Shown: in pieces, positions 17,729-26,719 of the stretch
How positions within the stretch are numbered: the first letter of the stretch is position 1
How the letters are laid out: the number at the start of each line of letters is the position of its first letter
Source: Streptomyces lavendofoliae
GTDB taxonomy: Bacteria > Actinomycetota > Actinomycetes > Streptomycetales > Streptomycetaceae
Assembly (NCBI RefSeq): GCF_014649735.1
Contig: NZ_BMTP01000008.1
Location: forward strand, 186,001-250,000
DNA length: 64,000 bases
Direction: 5' to 3'
The notes under the pieces: generated by a model
What the model saw: the letters and a program-made list of their open reading frames with translations, nothing else
Database searches by the model: none
What the model was told of the DNA's origin: nothing
Position numbers and translations under genes: made by a program

Positions 17729-19480
17729 CTACTTCTTCGTGGTACCGATGTTGAGGTAGTCGTACTGACCGCTCCAGGCCGCCGAGGTGGTCATGTTGGT
17801 GCCGTGCGGCGAGCGGTAGTTCAGGACCTTGAAGTACGACAGCGGGACGATGGCCGCCTGCTCCATGACCTTCTTGTCGACCTGGACGTACGCCGCCTTG
17901 CGGGCGCTCTCGTCCGTGTTGGCGATGGCGTCGTCCAGCAGCTTGTTGATCGCCGGGTCGTTCAGCTCCGACAGGTTGGTGTTGCCGGACTGGCCGATGG
18001 CCTTGCCGTGGACGACCTGCTGGAGGAAGCCGTAGCCGGTCGGCCAGTCGGCACCCCACTGCATCATCATCAGACCGATGTTCTCCTTCTTGGTGAAGGA
18101 CGGGACACCGGCGTAGTCGGAGAAGTACTTCGACGACGGGTACTGCTTGATCTTGGCGTCGATGCCGACCTTCTTCAGCGACGCGACGACGGCGGTGGCG
18201 GCGTCGACCTCGGTCTGGCGGTCGCTGCGCGCGGAGATGAAGGTGGAGATCTTCTCCTGGCCGCAGGCCTTCAGGTGTTGCTTGGCCTTGGCGGCGTCGC
18301 CCTTGTTGCCCTCGGTCGGGTACAGGTCGAACTTCTCGTGGCCGGGGAGGTCGTTCGGCATCACCGTGCTGGCGATGTCACCGCGGATCGGGCCGCCCAT
18401 CGAGGTCTGCACGGAGACCTTGTCGATGGCGTACTGCACGGCCTTGCGGCACTCGACGTTGTCGAACGGCTTCACCTTGGTGTTGATCGCCGTGTAGACG
18501 AGCCGGCCACCGTAGGTGTTGTCCGTGTTGGCCTTCAGGTCTTCCTTGGACAGGATCTGCGCCTGCGTCTGGGCGTCGACGCCGCCGCCCTTGAGGTCGG
18601 CGACGATGTCGCCGGACATCAGGTCCTTGTCGATGGTGGCCTGGCTGACCTTGAGGTTCAGGACGATCTTGTCCGGGTACTGCTTACGCAGCGGGTCGGT
18701 CTTGGCGTCCCAGTGCTCGTTGCGGACGAGCACGACCTGCTGGCCGTCCTTGTACGTCTCGAACTTGTACGAACCCGAGGACAGGATGGACTTGGTGTAG
18801 TCCGCGCCCTTGTCCTTCGCCTTCGGCACCGGGGCGGTCTGCGGGGCGCTGACCAGGTAGTCGAAGTCCGCGAACGGCTTGTTCAGCTTGAAGACGATGG
18901 TGTGGTCGTCCGGGGTCTGGATGGAGTCCAGGCCCTTGTCGCTCTTGTCCTTGTACGGACCCTTGTACTTGGCCGGGTCGGCGAGGAGCTGCTGGAAGTA
19001 GTTCGGGCCGTTGGACAGCACGTCACGCGCGAAGTTGGAGCGCTCGACGGCGTACTTGACGTCCTTGGCCGTGACCGGCGTGCCGTCGGAGTACTTGACG
19101 CCCTTGCGGATCTTGTACGTCCAGGTCTTGCCCCCGTCGCTGGGGACACCCATGCTCTCGGCGAGGTCGGCGACGAGCTCGTTGCCCTTCTCGCCGGGAC
19201 CCGGCTTGAAGGTCGTCAGCGGGCGCGCGTACAGACGGCTGAAGTTGTAGATGAACGAGTAGTACGTGTTGCCCGGGTCGAACGACTCGGGGGCGTCGGC
19301 CATCGCGTAGGTGACCGTGCCGCCCTTCTTGTCCGAGGCGTTGACGACACCGGTCGTCGCGGCGTTCGCCTTGGCACTGCCCTTGGCACCCGAGTCGCCG
19401 TCGTCCGCCTTGCTGCAGCCCGCGAGGAGCAGGCTGGCACTGCTGACGACCGCGATTGCGGCCACTGCTGACCTTCGCAT
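17729..19480 (-). CDS. Oligopeptide-binding lipoprotein (SBP family 5)
   Basis: 583 residues. The signal MRRSAVAAIAVVSS with hydrophobic core and LLAGCS lipobox anchors it outside the membrane. The family-5 binding fold begins with GGTVTYAMADAPESFDP and includes WTYKIRKGVKYSDGTPV, which is typical for peptide or nickel-dipeptide binders. GGGGAG lies about 10 bases before ATG 19480; the frame is open to 19606 but has no signal-like sequence there. It is the second gene of the operon, between the two permease genes. Confidence 0.95.
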   Translation of the reverse strand: MRRSAVAAIAVVSSASLLLAGCSKADDGDSGAKGSAKANAATTGVVNASDKKGGTVTYAMADAPESFDPGNTYYSFIYNFSRLYARPLTTFKPGPGEKGNELVADLAESMGVPSDGGKTWTYKIRKGVKYSDGTPVTAKDVKYAVERSNFARDVLSNGPNYFQQLLADPAKYKGPYKDKSDKGLDSIQTPDDHTIVFKLNKPFADFDYLVSAPQTAPVPKAKDKGADYTKSILSSGSYKFETYKDGQQVVLVRNEHWDAKTDPLRKQYPDKIVLNLKVSQATIDKDLMSGDIVADLKGGGVDAQTQAQILSKEDLKANTDNTYGGRLVYTAINTKVKPFDNVECRKAVQYAIDKVSVQTSMGGPIRGDIASTVMPNDLPGHEKFDLYPTEGNKGDAAKAKQHLKACGQEKISTFISARSDRQTEVDAATAVVASLKKVGIDAKIKQYPSSKYFSDYAGVPSFTKKENIGLMMMQWGADWPTGYGFLQQVVHGKAIGQSGNTNLSELNDPAINKLLDDAIANTDESARKAAYVQVDKKVMEQAAIVPLSYFKVLNYRSPHGTNMTTSAAWSGQYDYLNIGTTKK

Positions 19481-19565
19481 TTTCGTCGAACTCCCCTTTG
19501 TTTTCGGAAACTTGTCGGTACGGTCCTGGCCCGGTACCGCGGCCGCCGGGATGACGTGGCAGACG

Positions 19566-20564
19566 TCAGCGGCTGCGCGGGTCGAGGGCGTCCCGAAGGC
19601 CATCACCGAGCAGGTTGAAGGCCAGTACGGTGATGAAGATCGCGAGGCCGGGGACGAGCATGAACTGCGGGTCGACCTGGAAGAAGTTGACCGCCTCCCT
19701 CAGCATGCCGCCCCACGATGCCTGCGGTGGCTGGATTCCGACGCCGAGGAAGCTGAGTGACGCCTCGAAGATGATGTTGGTCGGAATGAGCAGTGTCGCG
19801 TAGACGGTGATCGGCCCCACGAGGTTCGGCAGCAGCTCGCGGAAGAGGATGTACGGGCCCCGGGCCCCCATCCCGCGCGAGGCGTCGATGAACTCCCGCT
19901 CCCGCAGGGCCAGGGTCTGGCCGCGCACGATACGGGCCATGTAGGGCCAGTTGAAGAACCCGATCACGAAGATCAGTACGCCGATGTGCAGGGGCAGGCC
20001 CTCCAGGCCGAAGGCACCGCCCTGCAGCGTCGCCGAGATGGCGATGGCGAACAGCAGCAGCGGGAAGGCCAGGAACGTGTCCATCAGCCGGCTGACGACG
20101 GTGTCCACACGGCCGCCGTAGTACCCGGCGATCAAACCGAGGACCACGCCGATGACGTTGGACAGGATCGTCGCGCCGAAGGCGACGACCAGCGAGACCC
20201 AGGAGCCCTCCAGGATGCGGGCGAGGATGTCGCGGCCGAACTTCGGGTCGACGCCCAGCGGGTGGTCCCAGCTCATCCCGCCGAATCCGCCCTTGGGGAG
20301 CGAGGTGTTGGGATCGACCAGGTCCTGCTGGAAGGCGTTCGGGTCCAGGCCCAGCAGCGACTGGAGCGGCCGGGACAGCAGGGCGGTCAGGATGAGCAGA
20401 ACGACGATCACTCCGCCGGTCACGGCCAGCTTGTCCCGCTTGAAGCGGGTCCAGGCGATCTGCCCGAGTGAACGACCTTCGATCTCCTTGGACTTGACGC
20501 CTTCAAGTACGGCCTCAGGCGCCGCCTCGGCCTGTGATCCGGTGGTCTCAATGGGTGCGGTCAT
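19566..20564 (-). CDS. Oligopeptide ABC transporter permease (OppC/DppC type)
   Basis: 332 residues. An N-terminal cytoplasmic segment of about 45 residues precedes six predicted helices. OppC features are ARILEGSWVSL, the EAA loop ASRGMGARGPYILFRELLP and the closing DGLRDALDPR. It is the first gene of the operon, with order OppC, binding protein, OppB, OppD, OppF. It starts at ATG 20564 and is preceded by a long leader with a hairpin. Confidence 0.94.
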   Translation of the reverse strand: MTAPIETTGSQAEAAPEAVLEGVKSKEIEGRSLGQIAWTRFKRDKLAVTGGVIVVLLILTALLSRPLQSLLGLDPNAFQQDLVDPNTSLPKGGFGGMSWDHPLGVDPKFGRDILARILEGSWVSLVVAFGATILSNVIGVVLGLIAGYYGGRVDTVVSRLMDTFLAFPLLLFAIAISATLQGGAFGLEGLPLHIGVLIFVIGFFNWPYMARIVRGQTLALREREFIDASRGMGARGPYILFRELLPNLVGPITVYATLLIPTNIIFEASLSFLGVGIQPPQASWGGMLREAVNFFQVDPQFMLVPGLAIFITVLAFNLLGDGLRDALDPRSR

Positions 20565-20672
20565 CGTCCCTCGTGCTCGCCGTGCCGACGGTCGCCGACA
20601 GTGCTCGACGGACCGCCCGGGTCTGCGGCACGGTCCGTTCCAGGAGAGCGCGAACGCGCTGCACGCATGTGC

Positions 20673-20696
20673 GACGCCCCCTGGTTGGGGGGAGTC
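20673..20696 (-). promoter_or_regulatory. Leader hairpin upstream of OppC gene
   Basis: GAC, then CCCCC, a TGGTT loop, GGGGG and AGTC form a stem about 110 bases before the ATG. It could act as an attenuator or protect the mRNA end. Confidence 0.4.
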
Positions 20697-20728
20697 TTCA
20701 ATGGGTTCACGATCACCCGCCAGACCTC

Positions 20729-20751
20729 ACGGGGAATGTTTGCGCAACCGT
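20729..20751. repeat. Inverted repeat with TTGCGCAA core
   Basis: CACGG at 20729-20733 and CCGTG at 20747-20751 are inverted. They enclose the perfect palindrome TTGCGCAA at 20740-20747. This is a possible operator for the oligopeptide operon. Confidence 0.35.
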
Positions 20752-20926
20752 GATGCGGGTCGGCGGCTTCCGTTATCCGGACGAGGTGATCGTCTCAGCG
20801 GACCAACTCGGCCGCTATTCCACCGAAACGGACAGCCTGGCCACGCCCTCGGGCAGGCACCCGGCGGACGCACCGGGTGACGGCGCCGCATGGGCCGCGC
20901 CGGGCGGGGGCGCCGAACGCGGGGCG

Positions 20927-21706
20927 TCAGGCGCGGGGCGGGTAGCCGTAGCCGGCGCCGGGCACGACGGGGGCGGTGGCGTGCGCCTCGCGGTCGTAGA
21001 ACGGGCGGGCGTTGGCCCGCAGCCACATCGTCACCGGGTCGTACTCGTCGGACATCGCGACCGTGGAGACGGGCAGGCCGTCGGGGACGGCGGCGATGGA
21101 CTGCTGCATCATCGCGCGCACCGCGTCGACGGACGCCTGGCCGGTGTCGTACAGGTCCAGGCCGATCGCGAGGTACGGGGTGCCGAGCGCCGGCTGGACC
21201 CAGGCGCGGCGCAGGGAGCGGACGGCGGGGGTGCGGTGGGCGTTCTGCGTGAGCAGGGCGTAGAACTGCGGGATCTGGATGCCGGGCTCGGACAGCCTCA
21301 GGGGGCCGGCGGGCATCCGGTCGAGACCGGTGGCGATGCGGCGCAGGTCGGGCCACGGGATGCCGACGCCGCCGCCGGGGGCGTGCGGGTTGAGCCAGAT
21401 GCCCCAGCGGTCGGGGTAGAGGGCGCGGGCGATGTCCCGGCCGGCGATGACCTCGTGGGCGCGGTTCCAGCCGGAGACGGCGAGTTCCTGGGCGGAGGTG
21501 ACGCACGGGGCGTACCCGAGGCCGTCGACCTCCATGTTCCCGTACTGGGCGTCGGGCGAGCCGGCCTGGCCGTGCCAGAGCAGCATCCACAGCCGGCTGT
21601 CGGCGAGGGCGTGCAGGAGTTGCTCGTAGGCGTCGTAGCGCCCGGGGGTCACCTGGCTCAGCATGTGCTCGACCTGCCCGGCCGCCGCGGTGCCTGACGC
21701 GCTCAC
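20927..21706 (-). CDS. SseB-family protein
   Basis: 259 residues. Matches the enhanced serine sensitivity protein SseB group of Streptomyces: the SseB domain with LWMLLWHGQAG and later GYAPCVTSAQELAVSGW, then a C-terminal SseB extension (VQPALGTPYLAIGLDLYDT). The function of the family is unclear. The start GTG 21706 has an AGAGGGGCGGGA site upstream; a GTG at 21733 is less likely. It follows the paralogous gene by 36 bases and both belong to one operon. Confidence 0.8.
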   Translation of the reverse strand: MSASGTAAAGQVEHMLSQVTPGRYDAYEQLLHALADSRLWMLLWHGQAGSPDAQYGNMEVDGLGYAPCVTSAQELAVSGWNRAHEVIAGRDIARALYPDRWGIWLNPHAPGGGVGIPWPDLRRIATGLDRMPAGPLRLSEPGIQIPQFYALLTQNAHRTPAVRSLRRAWVQPALGTPYLAIGLDLYDTGQASVDAVRAMMQQSIAAVPDGLPVSTVAMSDEYDPVTMWLRANARPFYDREAHATAPVVPGAGYGYPPRA

Positions 21707-21742
21707 CCTGGGTCCCGCCCCTCTTCCGTCCACCCGACCAGC

Positions 21743-22483
21743 TTATGCGTGCCCGCGCCGGTAGAAGGGCCGTACCTTCTCCAGCATCCAGTCGCCCACC
21801 GGGTCCTGCGCGATGTCGAGCAGGACGATGTTGACGGGCCAGGGCACCTGGACCCGGCCCAGGGCCCGGCCGAGGGCGTCCATCGGTACGTTACGGTCGG
21901 CGCCCTCCCAGGAGGAGAGCTGTACGCCGATGAACAGGGTCGGGCTGTCGCCCTCGATGCTGGCCAGGCAGCGGCGGGCGGTCAGGACCGTGCCGGCCGC
22001 GTCGAACTCGGCGGCGGCGGCCGACAGGAGCTCGACCGGGTCGTCCTGCCAGTCCGGTTCGAACAGCCGCACGCGGGCGCCGCTCGCCGGCCCGTCGAGC
22101 GGGGTGCGGCCGGTCCGGCACAGCTCGGCGACGGCGGGCGGCGGCAGAGGGGCTCCGACGGCACCGCCCGGGTTCACGGCGATGCCGAGCTGGGGCGGCA
22201 GACCGCGCGCGAACTCGACCGCCGGGGCGACGGCGTACGCCATGTGGGCGCCGACGCACTGGGCGAACTGCGCCGCGGAGCTGAAGACCGGCACGTACGC
22301 CTGACCGTCGATCTCCAGGGTCGGCAGGTCCAGGTGGGGGCTGTCGGGGGAGCCGCCGCCCGGCAGCGGCACCCAGAGGTGGCTGCGGCCCAGCACCTCG
22401 ACGATCCGCCCTCCGGCCGCGGGACTGCCCAGCGAGGCGGCGAGCACCTCTTCCAGCTCATTGCCCGGCCATGCAGTGTCCAC
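21743..22483 (-). CDS. SseB-family protein, paralogue of the next gene
   Basis: 246 residues with the same two-part layout as its downstream neighbour: HLWVPLPGGG and AYVPVFSSAAQFAQ in the first domain, SPTLFIGVQLSSWEGADR in the second, and a shared C-terminus (W..EKVRPFYRRGHA versus W..ANARPFYDREAH). The start GTG 22483 has AGGAGC 5 bases upstream. The frame is open to 22546 with no ribosome site. The two copies probably arose by tandem duplication. The biochemical role is unknown. Confidence 0.8.
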   Translation of the reverse strand: MDTAWPGNELEEVLAASLGSPAAGGRIVEVLGRSHLWVPLPGGGSPDSPHLDLPTLEIDGQAYVPVFSSAAQFAQCVGAHMAYAVAPAVEFARGLPPQLGIAVNPGGAVGAPLPPPAVAELCRTGRTPLDGPASGARVRLFEPDWQDDPVELLSAAAAEFDAAGTVLTARRCLASIEGDSPTLFIGVQLSSWEGADRNVPMDALGRALGRVQVPWPVNIVLLDIAQDPVGDWMLEKVRPFYRRGHA

Positions 22484-22603
22484 TGGTGCTCCTGGTCCTT
22501 CCCCGCGTGTGCCCGTCGCTGCCCGCAGCACCCTAACGCGGGGCACCCGTGCGGCGGATCGGCGGAGCGCGCTCCGGGCCGGCCCCGGGCCGGTCGAGCG
22601 CGG

Positions 22604-23269
22604 TCAGTCGAACGCGATCCGGTTCAGCGCCGACGCCGCGGGCCGGTCCATCAGCACGGCGGACGCGCACCCGCGCGGCACGACGCCCCGCTCCGCGTCC
22701 CGCACCAGCCGGCCCACCGCCCTGCGGTGCCGCCGGAAGGCGTACCCGGACACGCCGCGGCCCCGCTCGCGCTGGCCCTCCCGCGCGGTGCCGGGCGGCA
22801 CGTCCAGCAGGAGCAGGTGCAGGGCCCGGCCCCGCCGGGCGGCCTCCCTGGCCAGCCAGCGCCGCACCCAGGCCTGGGTACCGCAGTCGTGGACGACGAC
22901 GCTCCGCCCCGAGCGCAGCGCCCGCCGCAGCCCCGCGTAGTGCGCGATCCGCACGAGGGGGCGGTAGACCGCGTACGGCAGCGGCCCGGGCACGACGTGC
23001 TCCCACCGCTCGCGGGCGTCCTGCGAGTCGATGCCGCGGTCCTGGGCCGTCCGGGCGATCAGCGTGGACTTTCCGCTGCCCGGCAGCCCCGAGACGACCA
23101 CCAGGTCACCGTCGGCGAAGGCCAGCGTCCGGGGCACCCGGCCGTCCCGGTCCCGCAGGTCGCGCACGACCGGCAGCGCGTCGGCCGCCGCCCGGCCCCG
23201 CGCCGGCAGGCCCGGCTGGGCGGGCACGCCCGCGGTCGTCGCGTACGCCCCGCTCCGCTGCAACGTCAT
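22604..23269 (-). CDS. P-loop kinase-like AAA protein
   Basis: 221 residues. A Walker A motif GLPGSGKST near residue 62 is followed by VVVHDCGTQAWVRRWLAREA and LLLLDVPPG, the pattern of small-molecule kinases and zeta-toxin-like enzymes. The C-terminal half is arginine-rich. It probably phosphorylates a small molecule; no substrate is evident. GGGGAGTAG precedes ATG 23269. A TTGTGG-16-TACACT promoter lies on the minus strand upstream. It is divergent from the glycine riboswitch and so may share control regions with it. Confidence 0.72.
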   Translation of the reverse strand: MTLQRSGAYATTAGVPAQPGLPARGRAAADALPVVRDLRDRDGRVPRTLAFADGDLVVVSGLPGSGKSTLIARTAQDRGIDSQDARERWEHVVPGPLPYAVYRPLVRIAHYAGLRRALRSGRSVVVHDCGTQAWVRRWLAREAARRGRALHLLLLDVPPGTAREGQRERGRGVSGYAFRRHRRAVGRLVRDAERGVVPRGCASAVLMDRPAASALNRIAFD

Positions 23270-23303
23270 CGCTACTCCCCCTGCTAGGGCCCTGTCGGGT
23301 CCC

Positions 23304-23324
23304 AGGGTCGGCTGACCCGACCCT
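23304..23324 (-). repeat. Inverted repeat in the kinase gene leader
   Basis: AGGGTCGG and CCGACCCT form an 8-base stem with a 5-base loop between the promoter and the ATG. This may be an operator or an mRNA stem-loop. Confidence 0.4.
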
Positions 23325-23333
23325 TGCCCAAGA

Positions 23334-23361
23334 AGTGTAAAGAACGGGTAATAAGCCACAA
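23334..23361 (-). promoter_or_regulatory. Promoter of the P-loop kinase gene
   Basis: On the minus strand TTGTGG and TACACT are spaced 16 bases apart in an AT-rich stretch. This is a plausible sigma-70-type promoter about 60 bases upstream of the gene. Confidence 0.5.
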
Positions 23362-23447
23362 GCGATTTGCCGAGGAGATGCCTCGTGCAATGATGTGCGC
23401 GCCGACGCACACCGTCGCGCCCACAACCGCATACCGGCCGCTTGAAT

Positions 23448-23648
23448 CCGCGCGGGAGAGTCCCGGGTCCGCCCGGGCGCCGAAGGAGCAAGTTCCTCCC
23501 TTGAATCTCTCAGGCCCCGTACCGCGTGGATGAGGCAGATCTGAAAAGCGGGCCGCCGTGGCGGCTCCACCCAAGGTGCAAGCCGAAGGCCGTCCCCGCG
23601 CGGTCACGGTGAACCTCTCAGGTTCCGATGACAGATGGGGAGGACCGT
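23448..23648 (+). ncRNA. Tandem glycine riboswitch
   Basis: Two glycine aptamers in series upstream of gcvT. The first has GCGGGAGAGTCC, GCCGAAGGAGCAAG and TGAATCTCTCAGGCCCC. The second has GAGGCAGATCTGAAAAGCGG, AAGCCGAAGGC and AACCTCTCAGGTTCC and ends near GGGGAGG. The repeated CTCTCAGG core is diagnostic. In known examples, glycine binding turns on the cleavage operon. The following genes gcvT, gcvH and glyA fit. A minimal linker joins the aptamers, as in cooperative tandem types. Confidence 0.95.
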
Positions 23649-23689
23649 CTTCGAGCCATGCCCGTCCTGGGACCTGGGAGCCACATCAC

Positions 23690-24805
23690 ATGAGCACTGC
23701 CCCCCGCCTGACCGCCCTCGATGCCGCGCATCGCGCGCTGGGCGCGACCATGACCGACTTCGCGGGCTGGGACATGCCGCTGCGGTACGGGAGCGAGCGC
23801 GACGAGCACAACGCCGTCCGCACCGGCGCCGGACTGTTCGACCTCTCCCACATGGGTGAGATCACCGTCACCGGGCCGCAGGCCGCGGACTTCCTGGACT
23901 TCGCGCTCGTCGGCAACATCGGCAGCGTCGGTGTCGGGCGCGCCCGCTACACGATGATCTGCCGCGAGGACGGCGGCATCCTCGACGACCTGATCGTGTA
24001 CCGGCTCCAGGAGCGGGAGTACATGGTCGTCGCCAACGCCTCCAACGCGCAGGTCGTCCTGGACGCGCTCACCGCCCGCGCCGCCGGTTTCGACGCCGCC
24101 GTACGGGACGACCGCGACGCGTACGCGCTGCTCGCCGTCCAGGGCCCGCAGTCCCCCGCCATCCTGAAGTCGCTCACCGACGCCGACCTGGACGGGCTGA
24201 AGTACTACGCGGGCCTGCCGGGCACCGTCGCGGGCGTGCCCGCGCTGATCGCCCGCACGGGCTACACGGGCGAGGACGGCTTCGAGCTGTTCGTGGAGCC
24301 GCGGTACGCGGAGAAGCTGTGGCGGGCGCTGCTGGAGGCGGGCGCCCCGGTGGGGCTGATCCCGTGCGGGCTGTCGTGCCGCGACACGCTGCGCCTGGAG
24401 GCGGGCATGCCGCTGTACGGGCACGAGCTGACGACGTCCCTGACCCCGTTCGACGCGGGTCTGGGCCGGGTGGTCAAGTTCGAGAAGGAGGGCGACTTCG
24501 TAGGCCGCGAGGCGCTGACGGAGGCCGCCGAGCGGGCCCGGACCGCGCCGCCCCGCAAGCTCGTGGGCCTGGTCGCCGAGGGGCGCCGGGTCCCGCGCGC
24601 CGGCATGTCCGTGGTCGCCGGGGGCGAGGTGATCGGCGAGATCACCTCCGGCGCCCCGTCGCCGACGCTGGGCAAGCCGATCGCCATGGCCTACGTGGAC
24701 GCGGCGCACGCCGAGCCGGGTGCCGAAGGGGTCGGCGTCGACATCCGCGGTACCCATGAGCCGTACGAGGTCGTGGCGCTGCCCTTCTACAAGCGCCGGA
24801 AGTGA
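23690..24805 (+). CDS. gcvT: Glycine cleavage system aminomethyltransferase (T protein)
   Basis: 371 residues. Transfers the methylene group from the aminomethyl-lipoyl H protein to tetrahydrofolate and releases ammonia. Features are N-terminal GWDMPLRY and GLFDLSHMGEI, central YKYAGLPG-like YYAGLPG and RTGYTGEDGFELF, and C-terminal RDTLRLEAGMPLYG. GGGAG lies 10 bases before ATG 23690. It is first in the riboswitch-controlled operon; gcvH follows after 67 bases. No P protein gene (gcvP) is present in the window. Confidence 0.97.
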   Translation: MSTAPRLTALDAAHRALGATMTDFAGWDMPLRYGSERDEHNAVRTGAGLFDLSHMGEITVTGPQAADFLDFALVGNIGSVGVGRARYTMICREDGGILDDLIVYRLQEREYMVVANASNAQVVLDALTARAAGFDAAVRDDRDAYALLAVQGPQSPAILKSLTDADLDGLKYYAGLPGTVAGVPALIARTGYTGEDGFELFVEPRYAEKLWRALLEAGAPVGLIPCGLSCRDTLRLEAGMPLYGHELTTSLTPFDAGLGRVVKFEKEGDFVGREALTEAAERARTAPPRKLVGLVAEGRRVPRAGMSVVAGGEVIGEITSGAPSPTLGKPIAMAYVDAAHAEPGAEGVGVDIRGTHEPYEVVALPFYKRRK

Positions 24806-24872
24806 CCGCCCGCACCACGCCCACCACTCCCCCGTTCACCAGCACTCCCCCGCGTACAGGAGAATTCCAGTC

Positions 24873-25250
24873 ATGAGCAACCCCCAGCAGCTGCGCTACA
24901 GCAAGGAGCACGAGTGGCTGTCGGACGCCGAGGACGGCGTCTCGACGGTCGGCATCACGGAACACGCGGCGAACGCCCTCGGCGACGTCGTGTACGTCCA
25001 GCTCCCCGCGGTCGGCGACACGGTGACCGCGGGCGAGACCTGTGGTGAGCTGGAGTCGACCAAGTCCGTCAGCGACCTGTACTCCCCGGTGACGGGCGAG
25101 GTCGTCGAGGCGAACCAGGACGTCGTCGACGACCCGTCGCTGGTGAACACCGCCCCGTTCGAGGGCGGCTGGCTGTTCAAGGTACGCGTCACGGACGAGC
25201 CGAAGGACCTGCTCTCCGCCGACGAGTACACCGAGTTCTCCGGCAGCTAA
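24873..25250 (+). CDS. gcvH: Glycine cleavage system H protein
   Basis: 125 residues. The lipoyl carrier that shuttles the aminomethyl group between P, T and L proteins. The lipoylated lysine is in ESTKSVSD. The N-terminal LRYSKEHEWL and the central ITEHAANALGDVVYV are typical. AGGAGA precedes ATG 24873. glyA starts 12 bases after its stop. Confidence 0.97.
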   Translation: MSNPQQLRYSKEHEWLSDAEDGVSTVGITEHAANALGDVVYVQLPAVGDTVTAGETCGELESTKSVSDLYSPVTGEVVEANQDVVDDPSLVNTAPFEGGWLFKVRVTDEPKDLLSADEYTEFSGS

Positions 25251-25262
25251 GGACCCTCCCCG

Positions 25263-26522
25263 ATGTCGCTTCTGAACACCCCTCTCCACGAGCTGGACCC
25301 GGACGTCGCCGCCGCCGTCGACGCCGAGCTCCACCGTCAGCAGTCCACCCTCGAGATGATCGCCTCGGAGAACTTCGCTCCGGTCGCGGTCATGGAGGCC
25401 CAGGGCTCCGTCCTGACCAACAAGTACGCCGAGGGCTATCCCGGCCGCCGGTACTACGGCGGCTGCGAGCACGTCGACGTCGTCGAGCAGATCGCGATCG
25501 ACCGCATCAAGGCGCTCTTCGGCGCCGAGCACGCCAACGTCCAGCCGCACTCGGGCGCCCAGGCCAACGCCGCCGCGATGTTCGCGCTGCTGAAGCCGGG
25601 CGACACGATCATGGGTCTGAACCTCGCCCACGGCGGGCACCTGACCCACGGCATGAAGATCAACTTCTCCGGCAAGCTCTACAACGTCGTCGCGTACCAC
25701 GTCGACGACGCGACCGGTCAGGTCGACATGGCCGAGGTCGAGCGGCTGGCCAAGGAGTCCAGGCCGAAGCTGATCGTGGCCGGCTGGTCCGCCTACCCCC
25801 GTCAGCTGGACTTCGCCGCCTTCCGCCGCATCGCGGACGAGGTCGGCGCCTACCTGATGGTCGACATGGCCCACTTCGCGGGTCTGGTCGCCGCCGGTCT
25901 GCACCCCAACCCGGTGCCGCACGCCCACGTGGTCACCACCACGACCCACAAGACGCTGGGCGGCCCGCGCGGCGGTGTCATCCTGTCGACGGCCGAGCTC
26001 GCGAAGAAGATCAACTCCGCGGTCTTCCCCGGCCAGCAGGGCGGCCCGCTGGAGCACGTGATCGCCGCCAAGGCGGTCTCGTTCAAGGTCGCGGCGAGCG
26101 AGGAGTTCAAGGAGCGCCAGCAGCGCACCCTGGACGGCGCCCGCATCCTGGCCGAGCGCCTGGTCCAGCCGGACGTCACCGAGCACGGCGTGTCGGTCCT
26201 CACCGGCGGCACCGACGTGCACCTGGTCCTGGTCGACCTGCGCAACAGCGAGCTGGACGGCCAGCAGGCCGAGGACCGGCTCCACGAGGTCGGCATCACC
26301 GTCAACCGCAACGCGATCCCGAACGACCCGCGGCCCCCGATGGTCACCTCTGGCCTGCGGATCGGCACGCCGGCCCTGGCCACCCGCGGGTTCCAGGCCG
26401 AGGACTTCACCGAGGTCGCCGACATCATCGCCGAGGCGCTGAAGCCGTCCTACGACGCGGACGCGCTCAAGGCCCGGGTCTCGGCGCTCGCCGCGAAGCA
26501 CCCGCTTTACCCTGGTCTGTAG
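25263..26522 (+). CDS. glyA: Serine hydroxymethyltransferase
   Basis: 419 residues. A PLP enzyme that makes serine from glycine plus methylene-tetrahydrofolate, and the reverse. The PLP lysine is in TTTTHKTLGGPRGG. The N-terminal ASENFAP and the EGYPGRRYYGG loop are conserved. Coupled to GcvT-GcvH it converts two glycines into one serine. The stretch of riboswitch, gcvT, gcvH, glyA and then sdaA forms a glycine disposal route ending at pyruvate. Confidence 0.98.
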   Translation: MSLLNTPLHELDPDVAAAVDAELHRQQSTLEMIASENFAPVAVMEAQGSVLTNKYAEGYPGRRYYGGCEHVDVVEQIAIDRIKALFGAEHANVQPHSGAQANAAAMFALLKPGDTIMGLNLAHGGHLTHGMKINFSGKLYNVVAYHVDDATGQVDMAEVERLAKESRPKLIVAGWSAYPRQLDFAAFRRIADEVGAYLMVDMAHFAGLVAAGLHPNPVPHAHVVTTTTHKTLGGPRGGVILSTAELAKKINSAVFPGQQGGPLEHVIAAKAVSFKVAASEEFKERQQRTLDGARILAERLVQPDVTEHGVSVLTGGTDVHLVLVDLRNSELDGQQAEDRLHEVGITVNRNAIPNDPRPPMVTSGLRIGTPALATRGFQAEDFTEVADIIAEALKPSYDADALKARVSALAAKHPLYPGL

Positions 26523-26532
26523 CCCTTACGGC

Positions 26533-26546
26533 GTTACGTACGTAAC
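26533..26546. repeat. Perfect palindrome GTTACGTACGTAAC
   Basis: A 14-base perfect palindrome just after the glyA stop and before the terminator. It is AT-rich at its ends and could be a regulator site for sdaA or chance. Confidence 0.35.
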
Positions 26547-26557
26547 AGACTGATCTG

Positions 26558-26597
26558 CGGGGCACCGCGCACACTGGACAGTGGGTGCGGTGCCCCG
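26558..26597 (+). terminator. Terminator after glyA
   Basis: CGGGGCACCGC at 26558-26568 is the exact reverse complement of 26587-26597. The intervening bases also pair partly (CACACT with AGTG-GTG). It separates the gcv-glyA transcript from sdaA. Confidence 0.7.
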
Positions 26598-26719
26598 TGT
26601 CTTGCCCCCGCCGTTCCCGTACCACCCCCCGTCCCGAACCACCCCGCCCTCCCCGCCCCACCCCGTTGTTCCTGCACCACCCCGGCAGACAGCGACGTCT
26701 TCCCACCAAGGAGTCCCCC

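Larger units (their letters stand above)
20565..20926 (-). other. Leader and promoter region of the oligopeptide operon
   Basis: I see no gene here. A GAC/GTC-flanked CCCCC-TGGTT-GGGGG hairpin lies at 20673-20696 and an inverted repeat with a TTGCGCAA core at 20729-20751. I could not place a convincing -35/-10 pair. The leader may exceed 100 bases, so leader control is possible. Confidence 0.5.
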
